Shown: in pieces, positions 14,193-23,343 of the stretch | How positions within the stretch are numbered: position 1 is the stretch's first letter | Layout of the letters: each line of letters opens with the position of its first letter | From: an uncultured Erysipelotrichaceae bacterium | Lineage (GTDB): Bacteria; Bacillota_I; Bacilli_A; Erysipelotrichales; Coprobacillaceae | Direction: 5' to 3' | Assembly: GCA_900544435.1 (NCBI GenBank) | Contig: UQVG01000004.1 | Location: forward strand, 1 to 25,639 | DNA: 25,639 bases | Made by a program: the position numbers and the translations under genes | The notes under the pieces: model-generated | What the model saw: only the letters and a program-made list of their open reading frames with translations | What the model was told of the DNA's origin: nothing | Databases searched by the model: none

Positions 14193-14211
14193 TATTTAAG
14201 GAGGAAATAAA

Positions 14212-15249
14212 GTGGAAAATGAATTATTAAAAATTAAAGATGAAGCTTTAGAAAAAATTGAAGCTTGTACATCTTTAAAAGAATTAAATGATATTCGTGT
14301 TCTTTATTTAGGGAAAAAAGGTCCTATTCAAGAAGCAATGAAATCAATGAAAAACATGGACCCAGATCAAAGAAAAACATTTGGTCAAACAAGTAATAAA
14401 GTAAAACAAGAATTATCAAAAGCTGTTGAAGATAAAAAAGAAGTTTTAGAACATCAAGCAATTATTGATAAAATCAATAGTGAAACAATTGATTTATCTT
14501 TACCAAGTTATAAATTAGATCAAGGAACAATGCATCCTTTATCAATTATTGTTTCTCAATTAGAAGAATTATTCTTAGGAATGGGATATCAAATTGCAGA
14601 AGGTCCAGAAGTAGAAAGTGATTATTTTAATTTTGAATTAATGAATTTACCAAAAGGACATCCTGCTAGAGATATGCAAGATACTTTCTATATTGATGAA
14701 AATACTTTAATGAGAACTCATACTTCTCCAGTACAAGCACATACATTACTTGCTGCTAAAGGGAAAGGACCTATTAAAGTTATTTGTCCTGGTAAAACAT
14801 ATCGTAGAGATGATGATGATGCAACTCACTCACATCAATTTATGCAATGTGAAGGTTTAGTTGTTGATAAAAATATTACTTTAGCAGATTTAAAAGGAAC
14901 ATTAGAAGTCTTCGCAAGAAAATTCTTTGGGGAAAAGCGTGAAATTAGATTACGTCCATCATATTTCCCATTTACTGAACCATCAGTAGAAGTAGACATT
15001 TCTTGTCATCATTGTGGTGGTAAAGGATGTGCAATGTGTAAAGGAACTGGATGGATTGAAATTTTAGGTGCTGGTATGGTTAACCCTAAAGTTTTAGATA
15101 TGTGTGGTTTTGATAGTAAAGTATATCAAGGTTTTGCATTTGGAATTGGAATCGAACGTGTTGCAATGTTGAAATACGGTATTGATAATATTCGTGATTT
15201 CTATAATGATGATTTAAGATTCTTAAACCAATTCCAAAGAGAGGAGTAA
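14212..15249 (+). CDS. pheS: Phenylalanine--tRNA ligase alpha subunit
   Basis: PheS pairs with PheT in the alpha2-beta2 enzyme that charges tRNA-Phe. The 345 residues include the N-terminal coiled-coil arm (1-85) and the class II catalytic core: motif 1 near [11 protein letters not shown], motif 2 [15 protein letters not shown] with preceding [10 protein letters not shown] (167-176), and motif 3 [15 protein letters not shown] (309-323). An insertion holds Cys265, Cys268, Cys273 and Cys276 ([12 protein letters not shown]), a probable zinc knuckle that I recall from other Firmicutes. Translation starts at GTG with AAGGAGGAAATAAA just before; the nearby ATG at 14219 is out of frame. pheT follows after a four-base gap. 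Confidence 0.97.
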   Translation: MENELLKIKDEALEKIEACTSLKELNDIRVLYLGKKGPIQEAMKSMKNMDPDQRKTFGQTSNKVKQELSKAVEDKKEVLEHQAIIDKINSETIDLSLPSYKLDQGTMHPLSIIVSQLEELFLGMGYQIAEGPEVESDYFNFELMNLPKGHPARDMQDTFYIDENTLMRTHTSPVQAHTLLAAKGKGPIKVICPGKTYRRDDDDATHSHQFMQCEGLVVDKNITLADLKGTLEVFARKFFGEKREIRLRPSYFPFTEPSVEVDISCHHCGGKGCAMCKGTGWIEILGAGMVNPKVLDMCGFDSKVYQGFAFGIGIERVAMLKYGIDNIRDFYNDDLRFLNQFQREE

Positions 15250-15253
15250 GAAA

Positions 15254-17644
15254 ATGGAAGTCAGTTTAAATTTATTAAATAAATATGTTAAAATAGATGA
15301 TCAAGATCCAAAAGAACTTGCTGATAAAATTACTTCAATTGGTTTAGAAGTAGAAGGAATGCATGCATTAGCAAACGGAAGTAACATGACAATTGGTTAT
15401 GTTAAAGAATGTGTTGATCATCCAGATAGTGATCATTTACATGTATGTCAAGTAGAAGTAAGACCTGGAGAAGTGACTCAAATTGTTTGTGGAGCACCAA
15501 ATGTAGCTGCTGGACAAAAAGTTATTGTTGCTAATCCTGGATGTGATTTAGGAGAAGGTTTTGTTATTAAACAAAGTACGATTCGTGGTCAAGAATCAAA
15601 TGGTATGATTTGTTCAATTGCTGAACTTGGTTTAGACCAACGTTTATTATCTCCTGAAGATAAAGAAGGAATTCATGTTTTAGATGAAAATGCTCCTGTA
15701 GGTGCAGATCCTCTAGAATATTTAGGATTAAAAGATACAATTTTAGATATTGGATTAACACCAAATAGAGCAGATTGTATGGCTTTAACTTCACTTGCTT
15801 ATGAAGTAGCTGCAGTTTTAAAAAGAGATGTTAACTTACCAGAAATTAAAGAAAAAGGAATTGCTGGAAGTGATATTGAAGTGAAGGTTGAAACTGAATT
15901 ATGTCCATTCTTTGGAGCAAAACTTGTAAAAGGTGTTACTACAAAAGAATCACCTGCTTGGTTAAAAACAGCTTTACTTGCTTCAGGTATTAAACCAATT
16001 AACAATATTGTAGACATTTCTAACTACGTGATGTTAGAAACAGGTCAACCAATTCATATGTATGATTATGATAAATTAGCTAAAAAAGAATTTGTAGTAA
16101 AAACAGGATTTGATGAAAAAGCTATTTTATTAGATGGTGAAGAATATAAATTAGAACCTAATGATATCATTGTTTCAACAGATAATGGTGTTGGTTGTGT
16201 TGCTGGTGTCATGGGAGCTGATAGTACTAAGATTGATGAAAATACTCAAAATATCGTCATCGAAGTTGCTACATTTGATGGACCAAGTTTAAGAGAAACA
16301 GCAAGACGATTAAATTTATTAACAGATGCTTCTCAACATTATATTAAAGGTGCTTTAAATACAGCTAATTCTTTAAATATTTTAGAAAGATGTGCTAATT
16401 TATTAGAAGAACTTTCAGATGCTAAAGAAATCTATGAAACAGTTTCAACAACTTTATATATTGAAGATAAATATGTTTCAGTTTCTACACAACAAGTTAA
16501 TGGATTACTTGGAACAAATATTCAAACAAATGAAATTGCAGAAATTTTTGATTCATTAAAATTCAAATATGAATTAAAAGAAGATACATTTAATGTAAAA
16601 ATTCCAACATATCGTAATGATATTACAATGGCAGCTGACTTAATTGAAGAAGTTGTTCGTATGTATGGTTTTGATAACATTCCATCAACATTACCAGAAA
16701 TGTCAATGACAATTGGAAAAAGAACTGAAATTCAAGAAAAGAAACATATGATGAAAGTTTTATTAAAAGACTTAGGATTACATGAAACATTAACATATTC
16801 ATTAACATCACCATCACTTGTTCATGATTTCAATATTTTCCATGATCAAGAACCAGTTAAACTTGCAATGCCATTAGGTGAAGAAAGATCAGTGACAAGA
16901 CAATCTATCATTGGTTCATTATTACAAGTCATTAATTATAACCAATCAAGAAATATGAAAGATGTTCATTTATATGAATTATCAACAACTTATTCAAAAG
17001 GTGTTGAATTACAAAATCTTGCAATTGCATGTACTGGTGAATACCATGGATTACCATTTAAACAAATTTCATACAAAGCAGATTACTATTTAGTAAAAGG
17101 ATTTGTAGAAACAATTTTTGAAAGATTAGGAATCAATGAATCTCGTTATCGTCTAGAACGCGTAGAAAGTGATAATCAATCATTCCATCCTGGACGTAGT
17201 GCATATATTAAAGTACAAAATGAAATTGTAGGGGTCGTAGGACAAATCCATCCATTAATGGAAAAGAAATATGATGTTAAAGATGTTTATGTTGTTGAAT
17301 TAAACTTATCTGCTTTATTAAATATCAAAACAGGTAAAGTGAAATATCAACCAATTCCACAATATCCATCTGTATCAAGAGATATTGCTTTAGTAATGGA
17401 TGAATCAGTTCCAGCAAATGATGTATGTCAAAAAATTATTAAATCAAGTAATAAACTTGTTAAAGCAGCCAATATCTTTGATGTTTATGTAGGTGAACAT
17501 GTAGATGCTGGTAAAAAATCAGTAGCGATTAATTTAACTTTCCAAGATGAAAAGAAAACATTACAAGAAAAAGAAATTAATGCTGCTATGGAAAAAATCT
17601 TAAAAGCAGTTGAAAAAGATTTTGGAGCAGTACTTAGAGGATAA
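15254..17644 (+). CDS. pheT: Phenylalanine--tRNA ligase beta subunit
   Basis: The 796 residues are the full bacterial length. Domains in order are an N-terminal helper segment, the tRNA-binding EMAPII-like OB fold (about 42-150, with GYVKECVDHPDSDHLHVCQV in its first half), the B3/B4 domain carrying the editing site (about 210-380, with PINNIVDISNYVMLETGQP), the B5 domain (about 400-475, ending near PTYRNDITMAADLIEEVVR), a degenerate class II core and a C-terminal anticodon-binding FDX-ACB domain (PQYPSVSRDIALVMDE onward). No truncation or frameshift is visible. GAGGAGTAAG before the ATG includes the pheS stop, and the gene ends before a strong terminator. Confidence 0.97.
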   Translation: MEVSLNLLNKYVKIDDQDPKELADKITSIGLEVEGMHALANGSNMTIGYVKECVDHPDSDHLHVCQVEVRPGEVTQIVCGAPNVAAGQKVIVANPGCDLGEGFVIKQSTIRGQESNGMICSIAELGLDQRLLSPEDKEGIHVLDENAPVGADPLEYLGLKDTILDIGLTPNRADCMALTSLAYEVAAVLKRDVNLPEIKEKGIAGSDIEVKVETELCPFFGAKLVKGVTTKESPAWLKTALLASGIKPINNIVDISNYVMLETGQPIHMYDYDKLAKKEFVVKTGFDEKAILLDGEEYKLEPNDIIVSTDNGVGCVAGVMGADSTKIDENTQNIVIEVATFDGPSLRETARRLNLLTDASQHYIKGALNTANSLNILERCANLLEELSDAKEIYETVSTTLYIEDKYVSVSTQQVNGLLGTNIQTNEIAEIFDSLKFKYELKEDTFNVKIPTYRNDITMAADLIEEVVRMYGFDNIPSTLPEMSMTIGKRTEIQEKKHMMKVLLKDLGLHETLTYSLTSPSLVHDFNIFHDQEPVKLAMPLGEERSVTRQSIIGSLLQVINYNQSRNMKDVHLYELSTTYSKGVELQNLAIACTGEYHGLPFKQISYKADYYLVKGFVETIFERLGINESRYRLERVESDNQSFHPGRSAYIKVQNEIVGVVGQIHPLMEKKYDVKDVYVVELNLSALLNIKTGKVKYQPIPQYPSVSRDIALVMDESVPANDVCQKIIKSSNKLVKAANIFDVYVGEHVDAGKKSVAINLTFQDEKKTLQEKEINAAMEKILKAVEKDFGAVLRG

Positions 17645-17650
17645 TTAGAA

Positions 17651-17677
17651 AAAGAGGTGCGACGGCACCTCTTTTTT
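17651..17677. terminator. Bidirectional terminator between pheT and the convergent coiled-coil gene
   Basis: AAAGAGGTGC (17651-17660), loop GACG and GCACCTCTTT (17665-17674) form a perfect 10-bp stem with T runs on both strands. It separates pheT from the minus-strand unit that ends at 17687. Confidence 0.92.
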
Positions 17678-17686
17678 ACTTCAAAG

Positions 17687-18949
17687 TTAAAAGAAAAGTT
17701 TTCTAATTTGACGATAATATTGTCTACCTGCATTAAGATCACTTGGTGTTGAAGAAAATGTCATTGTATAACGTGAATCATTAAAGAAAGTGGTTGTTGG
17801 ATGTTTTCCAGTATGACTTAATACAATTCCATAATGACTTAAAGTATCGATAGATTTTTTTGAAAGACCTTCGTTGACTAATAAATTAAAGATATCAGTT
17901 AAATATTTATTTCGATATCCAATAGGAGGGTTTTGTTTAAGAATTGTATGAATGATTTGTTGTTGTTTTTGATTATGATTATTTTTAAGTTCTTCTTTTA
18001 AAAGATATAGAAGAAGATCTTTTTGTTCACCTTCATAAAATTCTTTCTCATTTCCCTTTAAGATTAAAGGATAACATCCTTGTTGTTTAATATAGTTTTC
18101 TAATTCTTCATTTTGACTTTCTAAAACCAATATTTGATTATCTAAATTTTCAATATATTTTTGTAAATTCTTTTTCTTATCTTCTAAAGCAGATACTTGT
18201 TGTTCAATAGAAGAAGTTTCTTGAAAATCATTTTCTTTATGATTTTCAATTATTTTTTTAATAATATGATGTTGAAAATCTTTCATATTATAAGGAAAAG
18301 AATATGTACGTTGTGAAATATAACTTTGAATTTTTATGATTACTTTTTCTATGAATTCTTGAGAAGATTCATTTTTTAAAAAAGAAATCTTTTGTGATTC
18401 ATGATTTAAATAAAGAATATAGCTATTATTTCTTAAATGAAAATATTCTTGAAATGCTTGATGAAAATTTTCATTTTCACTTGTAAGAATATAAGCAGTT
18501 GATTGAATTTCAGGTAAAATATCATTTTTTAAATCTTTTAAAGATGTATTTAAATAAATAATTGGAAGAACAGTTTTGTTTTCTATAAATTCAATAACTT
18601 GATTTAAATCATCAATATCTTTAATATTTGGTTGTGTGTATGAAAACTCATCATTATTTAAGAAATGATGATGGTCAAGATAAGTCATTAAATCTATCAT
18701 TTGATGATGATTATTGATAGAAATATATATGTTTTGTTGAGTTTCATTAAAAATATATTCGTAATCATTTTTTTGATAATGAATACAAAAAGCTATAGTT
18801 GATTCATCATGATAAATTGTACAATTTTCTAAATGAATCATAGATGAATCTAATGAAAAATCATTTAAATGAAATAGTTCTTGAATGATTTTTGTAAATT
18901 GAATGATTGTTAGTTTTTTTACAGCAATCAAAGTTGATAAATGCTTCAT
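17687..18949 (-). CDS. Coiled-coil protein of unknown function (second of a paralogous pair)
   Basis: The 420-residue soluble protein is unnamed. Visible parts are an alpha/beta N-terminal region (1-120), a hydrophobic strand motif VLPIIYLN (127-134) followed about 18 residues later by STAYILTS, a coiled coil at about 245-290 (EQQVSALEDKKKNLQKYIEN), a helical stretch FYEGEQKDLLLYLLKEEL (304-321), GYRNKYLTDIFNLL and a C-terminal region with DSRYTMTFSSTPSDLNAG. The upstream gene has the same order of elements (LPIMILY, coiled coil, YRKRDLLEAI), so the two look like diverged paralogues. The LPIIY...A-I strand pair resembles a pattern I recall from uncharacterised clostridial proteins, with no known activity. 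The ATG overlaps the upstream stop as ATGA. Confidence 0.75.
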   Translation of the reverse strand: MKHLSTLIAVKKLTIIQFTKIIQELFHLNDFSLDSSMIHLENCTIYHDESTIAFCIHYQKNDYEYIFNETQQNIYISINNHHQMIDLMTYLDHHHFLNNDEFSYTQPNIKDIDDLNQVIEFIENKTVLPIIYLNTSLKDLKNDILPEIQSTAYILTSENENFHQAFQEYFHLRNNSYILYLNHESQKISFLKNESSQEFIEKVIIKIQSYISQRTYSFPYNMKDFQHHIIKKIIENHKENDFQETSSIEQQVSALEDKKKNLQKYIENLDNQILVLESQNEELENYIKQQGCYPLILKGNEKEFYEGEQKDLLLYLLKEELKNNHNQKQQQIIHTILKQNPPIGYRNKYLTDIFNLLVNEGLSKKSIDTLSHYGIVLSHTGKHPTTTFFNDSRYTMTFSSTPSDLNAGRQYYRQIRKLFF

Positions 18950-20013
18950 AGTTGATGTTTCCTTTCAATAGCTTCTAAAAGATCTCTTTTACGATAAGTA
19001 TCATCAGGAGATAAATTCATTAAAGTTTTACGAATAACTGAAAAAATAAAGTCTTGATATTCTTTATAATTATCTTGATGAATTGAAATCAATGGAGATT
19101 CATCATATTGTTTTAATAGATGATTGTATTCTTGATTTATGTTTGTAAGCTTTTCAAGAATATCTTTTTTATCTTGATATTCTTTTTGTAAATCAATTAT
19201 TTCTTTTTCAATATTCTTTATTTCATCTAAGAATAATTCTTGAACTTCTACAGAGGACATAGCATCATCTTGATAAGATTGTAAGAGTTCAGATTGTTGA
19301 AGTTCTGAAAAAGAATAAAATTCATTTTCTTGTAACATATAATAACGAATATGTTGAATAAGTGTTTGTAGAAAAGATTTTTCATAAAATAGTTTTTCTT
19401 TTTCATGATTTGGATAAATAATTTGGATATAATCTATTTCTTTATTTGTTGGAATGACAATAATATGGCACATTCCATAGAGTTCTTGATTTAAAATAAA
19501 GGGATTAACAAGACATTTTTTGTTTTTATATAAAATCATTATGGGTAAATGATATGATTTTTTTAATAGTTGATTGACTGTTTTTTCATTAATAAAATGA
19601 GGTGTTGGTTGTATTGATAAGTCTTGATCTTTTTGAATATAATTACTTTCTAAAATCATTGGAAATATTTTAGGAATTGAGATTTTAGAAATATATTTTG
19701 ATTCATTTGATATTTCTTTATAAAATGAAAGTTCAAGAACTTTTTGTTGATAATGATAGAGTATTTCGATTGTAAATTGATTCTTTTTGTAATTATGATC
19801 AGTAATAAATTGAATACCTAAGATATTTTTAGTATTAAAATCTTTAATTTCCAAGCTTTTATGTTCTTCTTTTAAAATATAATTTAAAGAATCATCATAA
19901 TTTAAATCTTTCATTTTATTCTTTGTATGTTGTAACCAATAAATCACTTGTTCAATTAATAAATGAGGTGTCAATAAATCATTTACTTGTACCTTTGTAT
20001 AATAAAATAACAT
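18946..20013 (-). CDS. Coiled-coil protein of unknown function (first of a paralogous pair)
   Basis: The 355-residue soluble protein is unnamed. It has an alpha/beta N-terminal half (1-145), the motif HLPIMILYKNKKCLVNP (155-171) followed by GMCHIIVIPTN (180-190), a coiled coil at about 258-305 (DEIKNIEKEIIDLQKEYQDK) and a short C-terminal segment SPDDTYRKRDLLEAIERK. The order and spacing of these elements match the downstream gene, suggesting an old duplication. No nuclease, ATPase or transferase motif was found. AAAGGAGATAATATT precedes the ATG on the minus strand. The four-base overlap with the next gene implies coupled translation and perhaps a heteromeric complex. The preceding gene, tmcAL, has its own terminator, so this is a separate unit. 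Confidence 0.75.
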   Translation of the reverse strand: MLFYYTKVQVNDLLTPHLLIEQVIYWLQHTKNKMKDLNYDDSLNYILKEEHKSLEIKDFNTKNILGIQFITDHNYKKNQFTIEILYHYQQKVLELSFYKEISNESKYISKISIPKIFPMILESNYIQKDQDLSIQPTPHFINEKTVNQLLKKSYHLPIMILYKNKKCLVNPFILNQELYGMCHIIVIPTNKEIDYIQIIYPNHEKEKLFYEKSFLQTLIQHIRYYMLQENEFYSFSELQQSELLQSYQDDAMSSVEVQELFLDEIKNIEKEIIDLQKEYQDKKDILEKLTNINQEYNHLLKQYDESPLISIHQDNYKEYQDFIFSVIRKTLMNLSPDDTYRKRDLLEAIERKHQL

Positions 20014-20062
20014 AATATTATCTCCTTTAACTACTATCTTAATTTAAGCATATATTTTAATA

Positions 20063-20091
20063 ATAAAAAAGAACTATCTTTTAGATAGTTC
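20063..20091 (-). terminator. Terminator of the thrE-like/tmcAL operon
   Basis: On the minus strand GAACTATC (20091-20084), loop TAAAA and GATAGTTC (20078-20071) form an 8-bp perfect stem followed by TTTTTTATTATT. The tmcAL stop codon lies within the hairpin. Confidence 0.85.
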
Positions 20092-21219
20092 AATAATAGG
20101 TATATTTTGAAATTCTTTTTTTAAGATTTGATTGTCTATTAAAGATAATAATTTTGATGATTTGATTTCTAAATCTAAAGCAGGATGTTTAGCTGAAGAA
20201 AGGTTTGTGATTAAGGAATAATCACATGTTTTTTTGATTGTTTTTAAATAATTTTGCCCTTTTTGATTCATTTTTAAAATATGAAGGTAATGAATTGGAA
20301 AACAGTTTTTAATTTCTTCTTTTGTATTATTCATTAAAATGTGTAAAAGCATTCTTTGAATTCTTGTTTTTGTATAACGTTTACTTGTTAGAAGATTGAC
20401 AAGTTCATCATAGTTATTGACTTTAAAAATGACTTTTTTTAATAGGTTTTCAATGCCTTCATCAACAAGATGAATCTTTTTTAAATCTGTAGGGCTTTGA
20501 ATAATAATTTGATATTTTAAATAATCAAAGAAATCATTTTGATTATAAAGAAGATTATAATAAGACATATCTAATAAATAATCATGAACATCTTGTTTTT
20601 CTTTTAAAGCTTTACGCAAGGCTGTTGCAGAAGCTATTTTTGTAAGAGAGGTATCATGATAATCATTGGATCTTTTAATACAATGTAAAGTAATAGGATA
20701 ATCATTTTCAATGACTTCTTTAACATAACCTAATCCTAATAAATCATTAGGTGTTTTTATGCTTTTATTTAATAATAAACTTAAAGCTTGATTACAGGCA
20801 TCAGGATAACGTAATCCCTTTTTCATTGCCGTTTTAACATATTGGTTATAAGTGTCAGGATGATGTTTAATAGCGTAAGCAATTTCTTTAAATATATCAA
20901 TATCACCACATTCACTACCAAAAACTAGATCAGTAATTCCTATATGGTAAAGTAAATCAATAGCCCCTTTACAAAAATAATCAGCACTTTGTATCGTATA
21001 AGCAAAAGGGAGCTCAATGACTAAATCAATACCATATTTAACAGCTAATTCACTTCTTTTAAATTTATCAATGATAGCAACTTCTCCACGCTGTACATAA
21101 TTTCCAGACATGATAGCAATCGTTAAATCTGGTTTTACAATTTCTTTAGCCTTTTGTAAATGATAAAGATGTCCCGTATGAAAGGGATTATATTCAACAA
21201 CAATTCCTAATATTTTCAT
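20074..21219 (-). CDS. tmcAL: tRNA(Met) cytidine acetate ligase
   Basis: TmcAL (YlbM family) uses ATP and acetate to form N4-acetylcytidine at the wobble position of elongator tRNA-Met, which prevents misreading of AUA. The 381 residues start MKILGIVVEYNPFHTGHL, the HxGH-type nucleotidyl-transfer motif with His14 and His17, followed by IAIMSGNYVQRGEVAIIDKF and VFGSECGD, all typical of the family. Helical regions fill the second half. The length is close to the usual 390-410. The ATG overlaps the stop of the exporter subunit gene (ATGA), so it is the last gene of a three-gene coupled operon. A link between an amino-acid exporter and a tRNA modification enzyme is positional only. Confidence 0.93.
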   Translation of the reverse strand: MKILGIVVEYNPFHTGHLYHLQKAKEIVKPDLTIAIMSGNYVQRGEVAIIDKFKRSELAVKYGIDLVIELPFAYTIQSADYFCKGAIDLLYHIGITDLVFGSECGDIDIFKEIAYAIKHHPDTYNQYVKTAMKKGLRYPDACNQALSLLLNKSIKTPNDLLGLGYVKEVIENDYPITLHCIKRSNDYHDTSLTKIASATALRKALKEKQDVHDYLLDMSYYNLLYNQNDFFDYLKYQIIIQSPTDLKKIHLVDEGIENLLKKVIFKVNNYDELVNLLTSKRYTKTRIQRMLLHILMNNTKEEIKNCFPIHYLHILKMNQKGQNYLKTIKKTCDYSLITNLSSAKHPALDLEIKSSKLLSLIDNQILKKEFQNIPIIELSKR

Positions 21220-21665
21220 AAATGATAGTCCTTTTGTTTAATGGTTTTAATAACTTTAAAGAAAGTTGAAACAATTAAAATAGCAGTTGCAAGTGCAAGA
21301 GCTGTTCCTACTGTTTGAAAAAGAGAATCAAGAAATAAATCTTGATCATGTGAAATTAAATAAAGCATTGTTTGATAAATTCCTTTACCAGGGACAATAG
21401 GGAAACAACCAACAACAATAAAAATAGTTGCAGGAGCTTTACATATTCTTGCCATTATTTCACTAAATAAAGCAACAACGATCATTGCACATAAATTTGA
21501 CATAATATTACTTAAATAAGGAATTACTAGTAAATAAACGATCCATCCTAGCATTCCACCAAGAGATGCTAAAAGTGCATAAGGTAAATGACGATGTACT
21601 CTAAAAACAAAAGAAAATCCTAAACATCCTAAAAAAGCACTTAAACATTGAATTACTTGTTCCAT
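21216..21665 (-). CDS. Threonine/serine exporter family protein, small subunit (DUF3815, ThrE C-terminal half)
   Basis: The 149-residue integral membrane protein corresponds to the C-terminal half of ThrE-type exporters. It has four or five hydrophobic segments, and the segment TIFIVVGCFPIVPGKGIYQT (80-99) matches the family's conserved PxxPGxxxY loop. In most Firmicutes ThrE is split into this DUF3815 part and a larger DUF1212 part, as here. Export of threonine or serine is known for the Corynebacterium fusion; substrate here is inferred. Start and stop overlap neighbours on both sides. Confidence 0.87.
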   Translation of the reverse strand: MEQVIQCLSAFLGCLGFSFVFRVHRHLPYALLASLGGMLGWIVYLLVIPYLSNIMSNLCAMIVVALFSEIMARICKAPATIFIVVGCFPIVPGKGIYQTMLYLISHDQDLFLDSLFQTVGTALALATAILIVSTFFKVIKTIKQKDYHL

Positions 21666-22420
21666 TAAATCAATCCTTTCAATAAAATACGCATCAATCC
21701 AACTCCTAAAGCAATAGCTGTTGCAATAAAAAAAGCTTCAACTAAACGTGCTTGACCGGAAACATAGTTTCCATCAATAATATCTCTTAAACTATTTGTA
21801 ATTGCAATTCCAGGAGTTAAAATCATTAAACAACCAATAATTGTTGCATCTAAATTATAAATCAAATGATAATGATAAAACAAAATCGCTAAGATTGTTA
21901 AAAACATACTTGTAAGTGTTGTACGCATTAAAGCATTAATGCCTAGAATTTCATTGATCCACACAAAAAAATACATTAAAAAACCAATAATTCCAGCAAT
22001 AATTCCTTCTTGAAGTCCTCCGCCAAAGAAAACAGCATAACCACCTGCTCCTAAACCATACCCTAAAAAAACAAGAGGCATAATAGGATGTATATTATTG
22101 ATATCTTTTATTTGTTGTTCAATAAAATCATTAGAAGGTGTTTCATCACAAATTTGTCTAACAAGATTATTTAAAGAACAAAGAGCATCTAAATTTGTAC
22201 GATTTTGTAAAGTCCTTTTAGTAAGTGAAGTACTTGTTCCATCTTGAAAAGTGACACTCATTGTAAAATAAGTAGGTAAAGCAAAGACACCTATATCTTG
22301 AAAGCCATAGCTTTGACACATACGTTCTAGACTTTCTTCTACACGGTAAATTTCTGCTCCATTTTTAAGTAATAATTTACCGATTTCAGCAATATTTTTT
22401 ATTAATAATTGTTCATTCAT
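21665..22420 (-). CDS. Threonine/serine exporter family protein, large subunit (DUF1212, ThrE N-terminal half)
   Basis: The 251-residue protein has a cytoplasmic N-terminal region of about 115 residues with the DUF1212 pattern IAEIGKLLLKNGAEIYRVEES (here positions 10-30), CQSYGF and a basic-residue helix, followed by five hydrophobic segments from about 118 to 250. The segment LMILTPGIAITNSLRDII (197-214) is the counterpart of the PG loop in the partner subunit. It is the first gene of a coupled operon with the small subunit and tmcAL. GGTGAAATAAAAAA precedes the ATG. A minus-strand TATACT near 22449-22444 may be the -10 box, but no convincing -35 was seen. Confidence 0.88.
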   Translation of the reverse strand: MNEQLLIKNIAEIGKLLLKNGAEIYRVEESLERMCQSYGFQDIGVFALPTYFTMSVTFQDGTSTSLTKRTLQNRTNLDALCSLNNLVRQICDETPSNDFIEQQIKDINNIHPIMPLVFLGYGLGAGGYAVFFGGGLQEGIIAGIIGFLMYFFVWINEILGINALMRTTLTSMFLTILAILFYHYHLIYNLDATIIGCLMILTPGIAITNSLRDIIDGNYVSGQARLVEAFFIATAIALGVGLMRILLKGLI

Positions 22421-22517
22421 TTTTTTATTTCACCAAAAGTTAGTATAACAATTATTGAGTATTTATGAAAGAAAAAAAGTACGTTTAAAAGGTATTTTTT
22501 AAAAATATAAAAACAGA

Positions 22518-22545
22518 TTGCAAAGATGTAAAAATTAGGTATAAT
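22518..22545 (+). promoter_or_regulatory. Sigma-A promoter of the pseudouridine synthase gene
   Basis: TTGCAA (22518-22523) and TATAAT (22540-22545) with a 16-base spacer. The predicted start near 22552 leaves a leader of under 20 bases ending in AGGTGAAATAA before the ATG. Confidence 0.75.
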
Positions 22546-22570
22546 AGCTTTGATAAAGTAGGTGAAATAA

Positions 22571-23290
22571 ATGGAAAGATTACAAAAATATATTGCTTCA
22601 AGTGGTTATACATCAAGAAGAAAAGCAGAGGATTTAATTAGAGAAGGTAGAGTTTCTGTTAATGGTCAAGTTGTAACTGAACTAGGAACTAAAGTTAAAT
22701 CTGGGGATGTTGTTTTAGTTGATGGAGAAGCTATTGTTGGTGAAAATAAAGTTTATTATCTTTTTTATAAACCACAAGGATGTGTTTGTACATTAGATGA
22801 TGAATTTGATAGACCGAAAGTGATTGATTATTTTGAAGATGTTGAAGAAAGAATTTATCCTGTAGGACGTTTAGATTTTGATACAACAGGTGCTTTAATT
22901 ATGTCTAATGATGGTGATTTTGCGAATATGATCATGCATCCAAGAAGTCACTTAGAAAAAATCTATGAAGTAACAATTAAAGGTCTTATTAAAGGTGAAG
23001 ATTTACATCACTTAGAAAAAGGTGTTTATTTAGAAGGTAAAAAAACAATGCCTTGTAAAATCAAAGTTACTTATAAAGATATAGAACATAAAACAACAGT
23101 TTTAAAAATCAAACTTTATGAAGGAAAAAACAGACAAGTTAAAAAGATGTTTGAAAGCGTAGGACATCCAGTAAAAAGATTACATCGTATTTCTGTAGGA
23201 TGTGTCAATTTAAAAGGATTACGTCCTGGTGAATATCGTCGTTTAAAACCACAAGAAGTAAAAGATTTAAAAAAATTAGTTGGAAAATAA
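22571..23290 (+). CDS. rluB: RluB/RsuA-family rRNA pseudouridine synthase
   Basis: The 239-residue protein has an N-terminal S4 RNA-binding domain (1-60, LQKYIASSGYTSRRKAEDLI at its start) and a catalytic domain whose signature PVGRLDFDTTGALIMSNDG carries the nucleophile Asp102. A second conserved stretch is GKNRQVKKMFESVGHPVKRL near 185-204. Such enzymes isomerise specific uridines in rRNA; the spacing and the lack of long insertions fit RluB (23S position 2605 in E. coli numbering), though RsuA/RluE relatives cannot be excluded. In Bacillus the orthologue belongs to the sporulation-era ypu/rluB group, but those neighbours are absent here. It is divergent from the exporter operon. Confidence 0.88.
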   Translation: MERLQKYIASSGYTSRRKAEDLIREGRVSVNGQVVTELGTKVKSGDVVLVDGEAIVGENKVYYLFYKPQGCVCTLDDEFDRPKVIDYFEDVEERIYPVGRLDFDTTGALIMSNDGDFANMIMHPRSHLEKIYEVTIKGLIKGEDLHHLEKGVYLEGKKTMPCKIKVTYKDIEHKTTVLKIKLYEGKNRQVKKMFESVGHPVKRLHRISVGCVNLKGLRPGEYRRLKPQEVKDLKKLVGK

Positions 23291-23343
23291 AATTCGACAT
23301 CATTTTTATGCATAAGTGCTTATACTAATTGTTGGTGATAGAA

